A stretch of 64,000 bases of DNA from Amycolatopsis sp. FDAARGOS 1241 (GCF_016889705.1 NZ_CP069526.1:1364001-1428000); one strand, 5' to 3'. Positions 41,501 to 50,565 are shown, numbered from the stretch's first letter. Notes: generated from the letters alone by a model not told the origin. A program made the numbers and translations.

Positions 41501-42610
41501 TTACGCCGGGACGGGCTCCGGCTGGTTCTTGCGCCGGACGTCGGCCACGCGAAGGCCCGTCAGCAGGCCGGTGAGACCGCGGTGAGTGCGCGTGAAGATC
41601 GCGAACAGGCCGCTGACGAGGATCCACAGCGCCGTGAACGACGTCGCCTGCCCGCTCACCGTGCTGATTCCGACGGCGATGAAGTAGCCGCCCGAGCCGA
41701 ACACGAAGCGCACCAGCATCTGCAGCACCGACGGCTTGTCGTCGTCCTTGTTCACGACGGTCAGGAGGACGGCGCGCTGGCCGACCGTCGCGCCGTTGCC
41801 GGCCAGAGGCACGAACAGCAGCAGGACCACGGCGGGGAGCCATTCGCCGAGGGTGGCATCGAGCAGGGAAGTCCCGCCGTTGCCGAGGACGGCGTTGAGG
41901 CTCTGCGGATCGCGCAGGTATGCGATCGCGCGGACCAGGACGTTGAGCGCGACGCCCAGCAACGTCACGGCGATCAGGTCCAGCAGCATGCCGAAGAGGC
42001 GCCGGCCGCTGCGGACCGGGCGTGGGGCCTTCGCGTCGAGGCGCACGTGCGGGCGGCCGAACACCGGGGCGACCACCGCGCCGACAGCCGCGCCGACCGT
42101 GTTGGACAGCAGATCACCGGTGTCGAACAGCCGGTACGGGCAGTCGACGAGGAACCACACGCCGGTGAGTTGCGTCGTCTCGATGAGCAGCGACGCGAGG
42201 AACCCGCTGGCGATCGCGACGGCCGTGTTCTTCCCGTACAGGCGCCGGAGGAAGACGCCCCACGGCGCGAAGAGCGCGACGTTGAACAGCACCTGGCGCA
42301 GCGCCGGGTTGTCGAGCAGCCCGGTGTGGAACTGCTTCATGTCGGACAGGAACTGCAGCGGGTTGAACACCGGGTGACGCAGTGATTCGTGGCTCGCGCA
42401 GTAGGCCGCGTCGACGACGGGTTGCGGCAGGAGCGTGTACGTGACGAGCGCGCAGCAGTAGACGAGGAACCCGAACGCCGCGATCGCGCGGCCCGGCCCG
42501 AACTCGCCGCGGCGCCGGTAGCTGAGCACGGCGTACGGCACCACCAGCACGAACGCCAGCCCGAACCCGACGAACAGGGCGATCAACGTCGGCCCGCTCC
42601 ACTGTGTCAC
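41501..42610 (-). CDS. VanZ-RDD fusion membrane protein
   Basis: 369 residues from GTG 42610, preceded by GGAGGTGGAGGGG; sequence further upstream in frame is filler. The N-terminal half is VanZ-like (FGFLVYCCALVTYTLLPQP, NVALFAPWGVFLRRLYGK, LIETTQLTGVWFLVDCPYRLFDTGDLLSNTVGAAVGA). The C-terminal half is an RDD domain (RRLFGMLLDLIAVTLLGVAL, GATVGQRAVLLTVVN). VanZ relatives contribute to teicoplanin-type resistance in enterococci. In actinobacteria the fusion is common and of unknown role, so no resistance claim follows. Confidence 0.88.
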   Translation of the reverse strand: MTQWSGPTLIALFVGFGLAFVLVVPYAVLSYRRRGEFGPGRAIAAFGFLVYCCALVTYTLLPQPVVDAAYCASHESLRHPVFNPLQFLSDMKQFHTGLLDNPALRQVLFNVALFAPWGVFLRRLYGKNTAVAIASGFLASLLIETTQLTGVWFLVDCPYRLFDTGDLLSNTVGAAVGAVVAPVFGRPHVRLDAKAPRPVRSGRRLFGMLLDLIAVTLLGVALNVLVRAIAYLRDPQSLNAVLGNGGTSLLDATLGEWLPAVVLLLFVPLAGNGATVGQRAVLLTVVNKDDDKPSVLQMLVRFVFGSGGYFIAVGISTVSGQATSFTALWILVSGLFAIFTRTHRGLTGLLTGLRVADVRRKNQPEPVPA

Positions 42611-42782
42611 TGACCCCTCCACCTCCGTAGGCGCGGCCGAGGTTAGCGAGGCCCGATCGGACCAGCCGGACGAGGCATGCCGCCGGATCGGGTGGCCTCC
42701 GGTCGCGCTGCGTGAAGGCCGGTGGTCGTTCGGCCGGGGCCCGCGGTCGCAGTAATCTGCACGCAGGAGAGAGGAGGCGTTC

Positions 42783-43202
42783 GTGGACGACGACATCGAG
42801 GACAACGCCGACACCGGCTTGCTGGACCCCGAGGACACCCTTGAGGACGGTGACCCGTACGACGAGGGTTACTCGCCGCCGGAACGCCCGCTCGAGGTGC
42901 GCGAATGGGGCATGACCGCCGCCGAAGAGCTCGCCGGCGAGAGCTGGGAGGGCCGACTTGCCCGTGAACTCCCGGACGTCACCACCGACCTCGACGGCGA
43001 CGACCTGGGCGACACGACGGACACCGACGGCGAACTCGTCGACGACGAAGTCGGCGACGCCCGCGCCGGCCGCCTGGTCGCCCAGGACGCCGGCTTCGGC
43101 CCGGACCTCGACGACGAGCTCTACGCCTCCGACGCGGGCATCGACGGGGGCGCCGCGTCGGCCGAAGAGGCCGCCGTGCACGTGATCACTCCGCGCGACT
43201 GA
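42783..43202 (+). CDS. DUF5709 family acidic protein
   Basis: 139 residues, strongly acidic and disordered in the first half (DDDIEDNADTGLLDPEDTLEDG). PYDEGYSPPERPLEVREWGMTAAEE and the C-terminal ARAGRLVAQDAG and SDAGIDGGAASAEEAAVHV are the DUF5709 hallmarks. GTG 42783 follows GAGAGAGGAGG at close spacing. Function unknown; often a standalone actinobacterial gene. Confidence 0.85.
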   Translation: MDDDIEDNADTGLLDPEDTLEDGDPYDEGYSPPERPLEVREWGMTAAEELAGESWEGRLARELPDVTTDLDGDDLGDTTDTDGELVDDEVGDARAGRLVAQDAGFGPDLDDELYASDAGIDGGAASAEEAAVHVITPRD

Positions 43203-43272
43203 ACCTTGTGGTGCGCGCGCTCTTCTGGGTCTTGGTGAGTGGCCTGCCGTGGAGACGGCGGTGATCGGGCGG

Positions 43273-43622
43273 GGGAGAAGGGGCGTTCACCGCTTGCGCG
43301 GATTCCGCGTCAGCGTTCGCCACGCGGCTCGCGGTGACTCTGCGCGGCCGCCGAGCGGTGGAAGGGGACGTTCACGGCTTCGCGCGGTCGGTGTAGCGGA
43401 CGGTCTGCCCGCTACGGCGGCGGTGGTTGGTGCGGCGGCCAGGTGGTGAAGGCCTTCACGCCGGGGCCCGGGTGGAGCGCGGCTTCGGCTGGCTGGCCTC
43501 GGTTCGCGCCACGAGCCCGGAGTGAAGGGGCCCTTCATTCCTTGGCGAGATGAGTTGCGGTGCAGCGGGCGCGGCGCGTGGTGACTCTGCGCAGCGACTG
43601 CGTGCGTGAAGAGGATCTTCAC
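43273..43622. repeat. Array of five GTGAAG...CTTCAC palindromes spaced 76-88 bp
   Basis: Palindromes at 43273-43290, 43358-43375, 43446-43459 (perfect GTGAAGGCCTTCAC), 43522-43538 and 43606-43622 (GTGAAGAGGATCTTCAC) start 85, 88, 76 and 84 bp apart. The first and fourth spacers share GGTGACTCTGCGC. The array fills the intergenic space between convergent genes and its last member overlaps the stop of the 43619 gene. Confidence 0.75.
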
Positions 43623-45298
43623 GTCTGCCCGAAAGACTTCGCTGCAATGCCCTCCTCGACCCAGATGGAGGAGGGGAGGACGTAGGCGCGCAAGAGCTCC
43701 ATGAGTTCGGGGTCGCCGTGCTGGTGGAGGGTGTGTTCGGCCAGGCGGCGGGCCGTGCCGGCCAGGAAGTCGGCGATTTGGACACGCGGATCGGTGCGGG
43801 AGTCGACGAAGTGGATCACCGGGGTGGGACCCAGGAGGGTCGCGACGCGGGCTCGGGTCAGTGAGGGCTGTTCGTCGTGGATGACGGTGGTCGCACGCCA
43901 GCGGCCGACGGTGTCGGCCAGGGCCGGCATGAGCGGGTCCAGGGGCGGGACCAGCGCGGGATCGGAGCGGAGGCGATCCCGAAGCGCGGTCAGGTGTGAG
44001 TAGGCCTGGGCGAGGAGTTCCGCGGCCGAGGACGGCACCGGATGCGCCGCCGGTGCACCGCTCGTGGGGGAGAGAGCTGTGAGTGGTCCTGTCGTGCCGT
44101 CTTGGGTTGTGGAGCGATTGGCGAGCGGTCCAGTCGTGTTGTCCTGAAGTTCGGGCACGTGGGCGAGTGGTCCTGTCGTGCCGTCCTGGGTGGCGGTGGG
44201 GTCGGCGGCCGGTCCCGCCGTGCTGTTTGGAACCTCGGGTCGGTGGGCGAGTGGTCCTGTCGTGCCGTCTTGGGTGGTGGAGCGATTGGCGAGCGGTCCA
44301 GTCGTGTTGTCCTGGAGTTCGGGCACGTGGGCGAGTGGTCCTGTCGTGCCGTCCTGGGTGGCGGTGGGGTCGGCGGCCGGTCCCGCCGTGCTGTTTGGAA
44401 CCTCGGGTCGGTGGGCGAGTGGTCCTGTCGTGCCGTCTTGGGTGGTGGAGGAATCGGCCAGCGGTCCAGGCGTGTTGTCCTGAAGTTCGGGCACGTGGGC
44501 GAGGGGTCCTGTCGTGCCGTCTTGGGTTGTGGAGGAATCGGCCAGCGGTCCAGTCGTGCTGTCCTGGAGTTCGGGCACGTGGGCGAGCGTCGTGCCGCGC
44601 GCGGTGGCGGCGGGATCGGCGGCCGGTCCCGCCGTACTGACATCAACGTCAGACCCGCGACCGAGCGGTCCCGTCGTGCCGGCGGGGACCGTGGGGGAGT
44701 CAGCGAGCGGTCCCATCCCGTCGCGCGGTGTCGTGAAAAACGTGGCGAGCGGGGACAGCACGTCGTCCTGGCTGAAGAACTGCGTGGGGGTCACGCCGGG
44801 GCGCCGGGGGGACGTGTGGAGCAGCGCGGTGAACGATCGCAGGAATTCGGCCCACCGCCGCTCACCGGCGAAGCGCGGGCCGGCGTGGTGCAGGGCCTCG
44901 GCGCGGGCGTCGGGACGCCGTGCGAGGCACTCGGGATAAGGCACCCGGTCGACGAGCAAGTCGACGATCTTGCCGGTCAGGAACAGGGCCTTGTCGACCA
45001 GCAGCACCCCGGCCCGGTCGACCAGCGGGCCGGACGGACCCAGGAACCACACCAGCGCCGCGCGGTTCTTGGCCCGCAACAGGTGGTTCGCCTTGTACTC
45101 CACGGCCGGCGACCGGATGCGGGCCCGCAGTTCGGCCACGCAAGCCGAAGCCGACGACGGGTCCAGCCGCACCCCGGCGTGCGCGAACACCGCGGTGTTC
45201 GCGCCGACGAGGTTGTCGCCTTCCGAGCCGGACTCGTCGCAGGCGAGGGGGCCTGACACGGAACCGATCCTGCCAGACGGGGCAACCCCGTTTTCCAC
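43619..45298 (-). CDS. DUF3800-like protein with tandem-repeat insert
   Basis: 559 residues. The N-terminal domain (ACDESGSEGDNLVGANTAVFAHAGVRLD, VEYKANHLL, VLLVDKALFLTGKIVDLLV) and the C-terminal segment (VIHFVDSRTDPRVQIADFLAGTARRLAEH) resemble the two halves of DUF3800, an RNase-H-like fold with acidic residues DES and D-R. Between them (about 200-420) lies a Thr/Gly/Pro-rich repeat region. The core without it is about 330 residues. GTG 45298 is 15 bp after the aldehyde dehydrogenase stop on the same strand; GTG 45259 is an alternative start. Confidence 0.65.
   Translation of the reverse strand: MENGVAPSGRIGSVSGPLACDESGSEGDNLVGANTAVFAHAGVRLDPSSASACVAELRARIRSPAVEYKANHLLRAKNRAALVWFLGPSGPLVDRAGVLLVDKALFLTGKIVDLLVDRVPYPECLARRPDARAEALHHAGPRFAGERRWAEFLRSFTALLHTSPRRPGVTPTQFFSQDDVLSPLATFFTTPRDGMGPLADSPTVPAGTTGPLGRGSDVDVSTAGPAADPAATARGTTLAHVPELQDSTTGPLADSSTTQDGTTGPLAHVPELQDNTPGPLADSSTTQDGTTGPLAHRPEVPNSTAGPAADPTATQDGTTGPLAHVPELQDNTTGPLANRSTTQDGTTGPLAHRPEVPNSTAGPAADPTATQDGTTGPLAHVPELQDNTTGPLANRSTTQDGTTGPLTALSPTSGAPAAHPVPSSAAELLAQAYSHLTALRDRLRSDPALVPPLDPLMPALADTVGRWRATTVIHDEQPSLTRARVATLLGPTPVIHFVDSRTDPRVQIADFLAGTARRLAEHTLHQHGDPELMELLRAYVLPSSIWVEEGIAAKSFGQT
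44100..44640 (-). repeat. 168-bp (56-residue) tandem repeat inside the DUF3800-like gene
   Basis: About three near-identical 168-bp units: the pair at 44113/44281 (AGCGATTGG) and at 44271/44439 (TGGGTGGTGG) is offset by exactly 168. Each unit is two 28-residue halves, one with AHVPELQDNTTGPLA and one with AHRPEVPNSTAGPAA, joined by TTQDGTTGPL. Confidence 0.9.
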
Positions 45299-45313
45299 AG
45301 TGGACCGTACGGT

Positions 45314-46783
45314 TCACCCCAGCGTGAACGGATCCCGCGTCCCGCCGGTCAGTTCCACCCACACCGCCTTCTCCTCGAGGTACTCGTCCACCGCGTGCAC
45401 GCCGTTCTCCCGCCCCAGACCGGAGTTCTTGAAGCCCCCGAACGGAACCGACGGCGCCACCACGCGGTATGCGTTGATCCACACGCTCCCCGCCCGGATC
45501 CGGCCCGCGACGCGGTGCGCGCGGTGCACATCTTTGGTCCACACCGCGCCCGCCAGGCCGTAGGGCGTGTCGTTGGCCAGCTTCACGGCTTCGTCCTCGT
45601 CGGTGAACGTCAGCGCCGCCAGCACCGGCCCGAAGACCTCCTCGCGGTACACCGTCGAGGCCGGGGTCACGCCGGTCAGCACCGTCGGCTGGACGAACAG
45701 TCCGCCCAGCCCGGCGTCCGCCGCACCGCCGTAGGCCACGGTCGCACCCTCCGCCCGCGCGGTCTCCAGGTACTGCAACACCTTCTCGTACTGCGGCTCG
45801 TTCGCCACCGGCCCCATCTCGGTCTCCGCCGCCGTCGGGTCGCCCAGCTTGATCCGCGCCGCGCGGTCGGCCACGAGCCGCACCAGCTCGTCGTGGACGT
45901 CCGCGTGCACGATCAGGCGCGAGCCCGCCATGCACGTCTGCCCGGTGGCGGCGAAGACACCCGCGACGATCCCGTTCGCGGCGGCTTCGAGGTCGGCGTC
46001 GGGGAACACGACCTGCGGCGACTTCCCGCCGAGCTCCAGCGTCACCTTCACGAGGTTGTCCGCGGCCGCGCGAGCGACCGCGCGCCCGGTGGCGGTCGAG
46101 CCGGTGAACGCCACCTTGTCCACGCCCGGGTGCCCGGCAAGCGCGGCGCCCGTTTCGCGCGAAAGCCCGGTGACGACGTTGACCACACCCGGCGGGAACC
46201 CGGCCTCGGTCACCAGCTCCGCGAAGCCGAGCGTCGACACGGGTGCGTGCTCCGAGGGCTTCACGACGACCGTGCAGCCCGCCGCCAGCGCGGGTGCGAG
46301 CTTCCACGTCATCAGCAGCAGCGGCGAGTTCCACGGCGTGATGGCCGCGACCACGCCGACGGGCTCCCGGCGCGTGTACACGAGGTAGTTGGGGTTGGGC
46401 GACGGGATCTGCCGGCCCTCGATCTTGTCGGCCAGTCCCGCGAAGTAGTGGTACCAGCCGCCGAGGGCGGTGAGCTGGCCGAGCATCTCGCGCAGCAGCT
46501 TGCCGGAGTCGTTGACCTCCAGGCGCGCGAGCCGTTCGGCGTTGGCGGCGATGAGGTCACCCAGCCGGCGCAGCAGCGCGGCGCGGGTGAAGCCCGTGGC
46601 CGAGCCCCATTCGCCTTCGAGGGCCGCGCGGGCCGCCTGCACGGCCGCGTCGACGTCTTCGGGGCCGCCGTCGGGCAGCACGGCCCAGGGTTCGCCGGTG
46701 TAGGGGTTGCGTGATTCGAACGTCTTGCCGCTGATCGCGTCGACGGCTCGGCCGCCGATGAGCATCTTGAAGTGTTCGGCCAT
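45314..46783 (-). CDS. NAD(P)-dependent aldehyde dehydrogenase
   Basis: 489 residues from ATG 46783, preceded by GAGGAGAGG. All family motifs are present: ITPWNSPLLLMTWK (148-161), FTGSTATGR (226-234), the base Glu250 in LELGGKSPQ and the nucleophile Cys284 in GQTCMAGS, then EEVFGPVL and PFGGFKNSGLGREN. It oxidises aldehydes to carboxylates; the substrate is not evident, and the DES/betaine-aldehyde-like group is closest by eye. The DUF3800-like gene begins 15 bp downstream. Confidence 0.92.
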   Translation of the reverse strand: MAEHFKMLIGGRAVDAISGKTFESRNPYTGEPWAVLPDGGPEDVDAAVQAARAALEGEWGSATGFTRAALLRRLGDLIAANAERLARLEVNDSGKLLREMLGQLTALGGWYHYFAGLADKIEGRQIPSPNPNYLVYTRREPVGVVAAITPWNSPLLLMTWKLAPALAAGCTVVVKPSEHAPVSTLGFAELVTEAGFPPGVVNVVTGLSRETGAALAGHPGVDKVAFTGSTATGRAVARAAADNLVKVTLELGGKSPQVVFPDADLEAAANGIVAGVFAATGQTCMAGSRLIVHADVHDELVRLVADRAARIKLGDPTAAETEMGPVANEPQYEKVLQYLETARAEGATVAYGGAADAGLGGLFVQPTVLTGVTPASTVYREEVFGPVLAALTFTDEDEAVKLANDTPYGLAGAVWTKDVHRAHRVAGRIRAGSVWINAYRVVAPSVPFGGFKNSGLGRENGVHAVDEYLEEKAVWVELTGGTRDPFTLG

Positions 46784-47118
46784 GACCTCTCCTCGTCTCC
46801 CCTGGGACGGTACTTCCGCGCAGGCCGAGGGCGCCAGACCCGGCACATCTAGTCCACAAAGGACGATGTGACCACAGTCACGTGGAGGTGGCCGTCGGGA
46901 GGCGGTGAACGCATCGCGCTCCCGACGGCCGGGCGGTCGGGCGCCGGGGCGGTGATCCCAGTGCACGGCACCGGCGTGCGCCGACCTGGTGAGAGGAGCG
47001 GGCTGGGAAGATCACTTCGAGCCCAACCCACACCGCGGCGGGTCTGGCAGTACTGTCCCCGATCGTGTCGGGGAGAACCCGGCCGTCCCCGCGGCGATCC
47101 GAGCGGCAGGAACCGAAG
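46784..47118. other. Divergent intergenic region
   Basis: Separates the aldehyde dehydrogenase and the HtrA-like gene. I see no clear promoter or operator. Confidence 0.4.
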
Positions 47119-48309
47119 ATGAGCGACAACACCGGCGCCCCTCTCGGCGCGCCGTGGGCACAGCAGCCGTCCCTCGTTCCGCCGCCGCGGCCGCAGGAAC
47201 CGCCGCCTGGTCCCGAAGAGCCGAAGAAGCGTCCGCTGCGCGCCGTGCTGCTCGCGGTGGGCCTGGTCGTGCTGCTGGGGCTGGTGGGGATCGCCGTCGG
47301 GCACTACGCGTGGGGTCCCAAGCCGCCACCCGCTCCGGCGAAGGTGGTCAGCGCGGCCCCGCCGCCGTTCGACGTCGCCGCGGCGCTCGCGAAGGTGAGC
47401 CCGGCCGTGGTGAACATCGATGTGGAGCTGGGTCTCGAGGGCGGCGGCGCCGCGGGCACCGGCATCGTCCTGAGCCCCGACGGGCTGGTGCTCACCAACA
47501 ACCACGTCGTCGAGGGCGCCACCACCTCGATGCGCGTCACCGACGTCGGCAACGGCCGCGGCTACGACGCCACCGTGCTGGGTTACGACCGCGCTCACGA
47601 CATCGCCCTGCTCAAGCTCGACGGCGCGAGCGGCCTCGCCGCGGCGACCCTCGGCGACTCGAACGCTACGCGCATCGGCGACGCGGTCGTCGCCGTCGGC
47701 AACGCAGGCGGCGTCGGCGGTCCGCCGAGCGCGTCACCCGGCAAGGTCACGAGACTCGGCCGGCAGGTGACCGCGGCCGACGAGGTCACCGGCGCCACCG
47801 AGACGCTGCACGACCTGATCCAGGTCGACGCCGACGTCCGGTCGGGCGACTCCGGCGGCCCGCTCGCCGACCCGCAGGGCCGCGTGATCGGCATCGACAC
47901 CGCCGCGAACGCCGGGTACGTCTTCGACGAGGGCCTGCGCCCCCACGAGGGCTTCGCGATCCCGATCGCGCAGGCAACCGACATCGCGCAGCGCATCCGC
48001 GACGGTAAGGCGTCGGACACCGTCCACATCGGACCGAGTGCGTTCCTCGGCCTCACCGTGGTCGACGGAGGCAACGGCTCGGGCGCGCTCATCAAGTCCG
48101 TGGTGGCGGGCGGGCCCGCGGCCAAATTGGGGCTCAAGGCGAACCTGCTCGTGGTGGGCGTCGACGACAAACCGGTGACGTCGGCGACCGCGCTGGTCGC
48201 CGTGCTGGACACCCACCACCCCGGCGATCGGCTGCGCGTCACCGTGGCGGGCCAGGGCGGCAAGACGGCGACGGTGACCCTGATCCCGGTGAGCGGCCCG
48301 ATCGGCTGA
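47119..48309 (+). CDS. Membrane-anchored HtrA-like serine protease with PDZ domain
   Basis: 396 residues. A proline-rich cytoplasmic N-terminus (1-39) precedes one membrane helix (41-63), then a trypsin-like domain with His129 (LTNNHVV), Asp161 (AHDIALLKL) and Ser245 (RSGDSGGPLA), and a C-terminal PDZ domain (FLGLTVVDGGNGSGALIKSVVAGGPAAKLGLKAN in pieces). It faces outside and degrades misfolded or specific envelope proteins. ATG 47119 has AGGAA upstream. The SDR gene follows 20 bp after the stop. Confidence 0.9.
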   Translation: MSDNTGAPLGAPWAQQPSLVPPPRPQEPPPGPEEPKKRPLRAVLLAVGLVVLLGLVGIAVGHYAWGPKPPPAPAKVVSAAPPPFDVAAALAKVSPAVVNIDVELGLEGGGAAGTGIVLSPDGLVLTNNHVVEGATTSMRVTDVGNGRGYDATVLGYDRAHDIALLKLDGASGLAAATLGDSNATRIGDAVVAVGNAGGVGGPPSASPGKVTRLGRQVTAADEVTGATETLHDLIQVDADVRSGDSGGPLADPQGRVIGIDTAANAGYVFDEGLRPHEGFAIPIAQATDIAQRIRDGKASDTVHIGPSAFLGLTVVDGGNGSGALIKSVVAGGPAAKLGLKANLLVVGVDDKPVTSATALVAVLDTHHPGDRLRVTVAGQGGKTATVTLIPVSGPIG

Positions 48310-48329
48310 TCGCCCGTAGGGTCGGGGAC

Positions 48330-49049
48330 ATGACTCTGCGGGATCACGTGGCCCTCGTCACCGGAGGCAGCGGCGGGATCGGCGGCGCGCTCGTCCGCCG
48401 GCTGGCCGCGGAGGGCTTGAAAGTTGCCGTGCACTATTCGGCGACGCGCGAGGCCGCCGAAGCGGTGGCGCGGGAGACGGGCGGGGTCGCGCTGCAGGCC
48501 GACCTCGCCGTGGCGTCGGCCGCTGAGGAACTCGTCGCAGCCGTTGAAACGAGTCTCGGGCCGGTGGACGTGCTCGTGGCCAACCACGGCCGTTCGCGGC
48601 GCCGTGAGCTGGACCGGGAGATCACCGCGGCCGACTGGGACGAGACGTTCGCCGTGAACACACGCGCGCCGTTCCTGCTGACGCAGGCCGTGCTCGGCGG
48701 CATGCGCGAACGCGGGTTCGGCCGGATCCTCTACACGTCCTCGGTCGCGGGCCTCACGGGTGGCGTGGTGGGTCCGGACTACGCGGCGTCGAAGGCCGCC
48801 CTCCACGGGCTCGTGCACCACCTGGCGCCGCGCGTGGCCGCCGACGGCGTGACGGTGAACGCGCTGGCCCCGGCGCTGATCGAGCGCACGGCCATGCTGC
48901 CCGGCGACCCGGGCGACCTCGCGAAAATGATCCCGGTGGGCCGGCTGGGGACGCCCGAGGAGATCGCCGACTTCGCCTTCGCCGTGCTCGGCAACGGCTA
49001 CCTGACGAACCACGTGCTGCCCGTCGACGGTGGTCTGCACCCCTACTGA
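48330..49049 (+). CDS. Short-chain dehydrogenase/reductase (FabG-like)
   Basis: 239 residues. TGGSGGIG (11-18) binds the cofactor, ANHG follows strand 4, and the catalytic residues are Ser137/138 with Tyr151-Lys155 (YAASK). The C-terminal GRLGTPEEIADFAFAVLGNGYLTNHVLPVDGG is typical of FabG-like enzymes. The absence of an acidic residue after strand 2 (VHYSATR) favours NADPH. It probably shares an operon with the HtrA-like gene. Substrate unknown. Confidence 0.88.
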   Translation: MTLRDHVALVTGGSGGIGGALVRRLAAEGLKVAVHYSATREAAEAVARETGGVALQADLAVASAAEELVAAVETSLGPVDVLVANHGRSRRRELDREITAADWDETFAVNTRAPFLLTQAVLGGMRERGFGRILYTSSVAGLTGGVVGPDYAASKAALHGLVHHLAPRVAADGVTVNALAPALIERTAMLPGDPGDLAKMIPVGRLGTPEEIADFAFAVLGNGYLTNHVLPVDGGLHPY

Positions 49050-49088
49050 GGGCTGCTGAGGGCTGCTGAGGGGCCGCTGAGGGGCTAC
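49040..49088. repeat. Short tandem repeat overlapping the SDR stop codon
   Basis: CTGAGGGCTG and close variants are repeated four times (TGAGGGCTGC, TGAGGGCTGC, TGAGGGGCCGC, TGAGGGGCT) beginning with the TGA stop itself. Each unit therefore carries another TGA. Confidence 0.7.
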
Positions 49089-49309
49089 GGGGGAGGACGA
49101 ACGGGCACGGTCCGTGTCCGAAGGTCTCGGTTGCCCGCCGTAATGGGAATCGTCCGTTCAGGGGAAGGTGTTGACTAGCGCCGGGTGTCCAACGGCCACT
49201 GTGGGTCGTGGTTCTGGCGGTACACCTCGTGCGGACGGCCCAATGCGCTGTCCTAAAGTTCTGCGCAACACGGCGAGCGTGATCGCCGGTTCGGGGAGGG
49301 TGGTCCGGA

Positions 49310-49849
49310 ATGGCCGGGTTGAGGACCCGTCACCGCCAGCAGGTGGCCGACGAGGCGCTCGTCCGCTCGTTGTTCGAGGAGCACGGCAAGGCGATGCTCG
49401 CCTACGCCACGAGATTGCTCGGCGACCGCGCGGCCGCGGAGGACGTCGTGCAGGAGGCACTGGTGCGCGCGTGGCGCAACCCGGACAGCCTGCTCAACGG
49501 CAAGGGCTCGGTGCGTGGCTGGCTGCTGACCGTGGTGCGCAACCTGGTGATCGACAAGGTCCGCGCGCGTGACGCGCGCCCGGCCGAGGTCGCGGAGTCG
49601 CCGACGACCGTGCCGGTGGAGAACGACCACGCCGACCACGTCGTCGACTCCATGGTGGTGCTCTCGGCGCTCGAGGGCCTGTCGCCGGAGCACCGCGAGG
49701 TCCTCGAGCAGATGTACCTGCACGGCCGCACCGTGACGGAGGCCGCCGAGAAGCTGGGCATTCCGCCGGGGACGGTGAAATCCCGTTCGTACTACGGGTT
49801 GCGGGCGTTGCGCGAGAAGTTCCAGGACCAGCGCGTGGGGGCGGCGTGA
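49310..49849 (+). CDS. ECF sigma factor (SigL-like)
   Basis: 179 residues. Region 2 reads LFEEHGKAMLAYATRLLGDRAAAEDVVQEALVRAWRNP (in pieces), with GSVRGWLLTVVRNLVIDKVRAR ending the region. Region 4 is LSPEHREVLEQMYLHGRTVTEAAEKLGIPPGTVKSRSYYGLRALRE (in pieces). It belongs to the SigL/SigK-like ECF group that is held by a zinc anti-sigma factor, here encoded next in the TGATG overlap. ATG 49310 follows GGGGAGGG. Members usually control cell-envelope or secreted-protein genes. Confidence 0.9.
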   Translation: MAGLRTRHRQQVADEALVRSLFEEHGKAMLAYATRLLGDRAAAEDVVQEALVRAWRNPDSLLNGKGSVRGWLLTVVRNLVIDKVRARDARPAEVAESPTTVPVENDHADHVVDSMVVLSALEGLSPEHREVLEQMYLHGRTVTEAAEKLGIPPGTVKSRSYYGLRALREKFQDQRVGAA

Positions 49850-50565
49850 TGAGTGAGCTTTCCGAGCACGCGGACCTCGCCGGTTACGTCGCCGGTGAGG
49901 TGTCGGCGGAGGAGAAGCAGGCGATCGAGGCGCACCTCGCCGGCTGCGCGGACTGCCGCGCGGAGGTCGAATCGCTGCGCGAGATGCAGGAGTTCCTCGG
50001 CGAGGTGCCGCCGGAGGCGCTGCTCGACGGACCGCCCGACGGCGGCGACCTGCTGCTGCAGCGCACGCTGCGCCAGGTGCGTTCCGAGGCGCGCAGTTCG
50101 GCCGGGCGCGGTCGGTTCCTGGCCGCCACGGCTGCCGTGGTCGTCGCCGCGGCCGCAATGGGCGTCGGGGTCGTCGTCGGCAAGTCGGGCACTTCCTCCG
50201 GCCCGGCGGTCGCCGTTCCGCCGTTGCCCGCGCCGGTGCCTTCGTCGGCGTCCAGCACCGTGCCCGGCACGAAGTTCATCAGCGGCACGTCCGGCGACGC
50301 CCGGCTCACCGCGAGCATTGTGCCGGCCGCCGGCTGGGTGCGCGTCGAAGCCGCCGTCACGGGCATCCCGGCGGGGGAGAAGTGCCGGCTCATCGTCGTC
50401 AGCAAGAACGGCGACCGCGAAATCGCGGGCAGCTGGCTCGTCTCCCCCAAGGCGGTCCACGACGGTGCCGACCTGAACGGTTCGGCCCTCGTCGATCCCA
50501 ACGAGGTGGCCTCGATCATGGTCGAGAATACCGAGGGTCACCGGTTCGTGGAAGCGAACGTCTGA
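49849..50565 (+). CDS. Zinc anti-sigma factor with anti-sigma K-like C-terminal domain
   Basis: 238 residues. The N-terminal ZAS/zf-HC2 motif is IEAHLAGCADC (His29, Cys33, Cys36). One membrane helix (about 88-108) follows, then an extracytoplasmic domain (VRVEAAVTGIPAGEKCRLIVVSKNGDREIAGSWLVSPKAV in pieces) of the RskA-like type. It sequesters the upstream sigma factor at the membrane and releases it on an external signal, probably by proteolysis. ATG 49849 overlaps the sigma stop by one base; GTG 49846 is less likely. Confidence 0.9.
   Translation: MSELSEHADLAGYVAGEVSAEEKQAIEAHLAGCADCRAEVESLREMQEFLGEVPPEALLDGPPDGGDLLLQRTLRQVRSEARSSAGRGRFLAATAAVVVAAAAMGVGVVVGKSGTSSGPAVAVPPLPAPVPSSASSTVPGTKFISGTSGDARLTASIVPAAGWVRVEAAVTGIPAGEKCRLIVVSKNGDREIAGSWLVSPKAVHDGADLNGSALVDPNEVASIMVENTEGHRFVEANV

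Noticed and set aside
41501..42610. Glycopeptide resistance gene (VanZ)
   Set aside because: VanZ-RDD fusions are widespread in actinobacteria without resistance; no vanHAX genes nearby.
43273..43622. CRISPR array
   Set aside because: Repeats of 14-18 bp with variable centres, spacers of about 65 bp and no cas genes.
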